Below are positions 63,743-64,000 of a DNA stretch of 64,000 nucleotides, in pieces. The notes below the pieces were generated by a model, which made no database searches, was not told the origin of the DNA, and saw only the letters and a program-made list of their open reading frames with translations. The position numbers and the translations under genes were made by a program. The stretch is from Aurantimonas endophytica (GTDB lineage Bacteria; Pseudomonadota; Alphaproteobacteria; Rhizobiales; Rhizobiaceae): the NCBI RefSeq assembly GCF_014196845.1, contig NZ_JACIEM010000001.1, positions 992,001-1,056,000 of the forward strand, given 5' to 3'. Positions within the stretch are counted from its first letter, which is position 1. Every line of letters starts with the position of its first letter.

Positions 63743-64000
63743 TGAACATATCCGTGACCGCCAACCGTCCGGACACAGGCGAGGACTACGTCTTCGCCGC
63801 CCCGAAGACCCCGACCCTGCCTGTGGCCGGCACCAGCCAGCGATACCCGGTACGGCGCGTCTATTGCGTCGGTCGCAACTACGCCGACCACGCCATCGAG
63901 ATGGGTCACGACCCGAACAAGGAGCCGCCTTTCTTCTTCCAGAAGAACCCCGACAACCTGATCGTCGGCGACAGTTTCCCCTACCCCGCGATGTCCTCCG
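63742..64000 (+). CDS. Fumarylacetoacetate hydrolase family protein (3' truncated)
   Basis: Only the first 86 codons are in the window. RRVYCVGRNYADHAIEMGHD and PFFFQKNPDNLIVG are FAH-family hallmarks, resembling fumarylpyruvate or acylpyruvate hydrolases. The enzyme would cleave a diketoacid C-C bond in the cytoplasm. Translational coupling to the transporter suggests the imported compound or a product of it is broken down through an acylpyruvate, as in aromatic-acid (gentisate-type) catabolism; this is inference. Confidence 0.88.
   Translation, partial: MNISVTANRPDTGEDYVFAAPKTPTLPVAGTSQRYPVRRVYCVGRNYADHAIEMGHDPNKEPPFFFQKNPDNLIVGDSFPYPAMSS

Overview
The window is a high-GC alphaproteobacterial chromosome segment, most likely from the Hyphomicrobiales (Rhizobiales). 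Two independent blocks point there: a purple-bacterial photosynthesis gene cluster with the oxygen-dependent AcsF/BciE cyclase, and a complete-looking acpXL-fabF2-fabF1-adh-lpxXL locus for the C28 very-long-chain fatty acid of rhizobial lipid A. The organism is therefore probably an aerobic or facultatively aerobic anoxygenic phototroph. I cannot name the genus from sequence alone.

Photosynthesis block (1-25719). The end of the puf operon (pufL partial, pufM, pufC) runs rightward into a strong hairpin terminator. From the other side a long leftward superoperon, bchF-bchN-bchB-bchH-bchL-bchM-lhaA-puhA-puhB-puhC-bciE-acsF-puhE, converges on it, with most junctions overlapping by 4 nt. Its last gene is unusual: PuhE is fused in one open frame to a COG0523/CobW-type metal-chaperone GTPase with a long His-rich segment. 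Divergent from bchF lie ppaA/aerR (cobalamin-binding antirepressor type), ppsR/crtJ (aerobic repressor), then bchG, a second PucC/LhaA-family transporter and bchP. Palindromes TGTCAA-N6-TTGAC(A/G) of PpsR type sit in front of bchF/ppaA and bchG, each about 30 nt before the start codon, suggesting short-leader or leaderless transcripts.

Housekeeping and accessory block (25720-49351). Here are a MocR-type regulator whose PLP lysine position reads as Gln; a circularly permuted ATP-grasp / alpha-E / Anbu (proteasome-like) peptide-modification cluster without its usual transglutaminase; moaA and small genes; two transporters; an amino-acid ABC system split by a metallo-beta-lactamase-fold gene and lacking an ATPase; a beta-hydroxyacid dehydrogenase; an Lrp regulator; a UDG-family and a GST gene; a membrane histidine kinase; a retropepsin-like protease; TauE/SafE; DusA; a DUF1028 gene; and a MarR regulator.

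Lipid A block (49352-54270): acpXL, fabF2XL, fabF1XL, adhXL, lpxXL, with no fabZXL between acpXL and the first KAS. Stress/low-oxygen block (54271-59108): a universal stress protein preceded by a perfect FNR/FixK box with a well-placed -10, an L,D-transpeptidase, an enoyl-CoA hydratase, a small unknown gene with a second perfect FNR box, and a ferredoxin-reductase-type flavoprotein. The window closes with a GntR/FCD regulator divergent from an SsuABC/NitT-type ABC operon (SBP, permease, ATPase, second permease) leading into a truncated FAH-family hydrolase; three copies of CTAACCAATC in the divergent spacer look like the regulator's operators.

No tRNA, rRNA, CRISPR array or insertion sequence was recognised.
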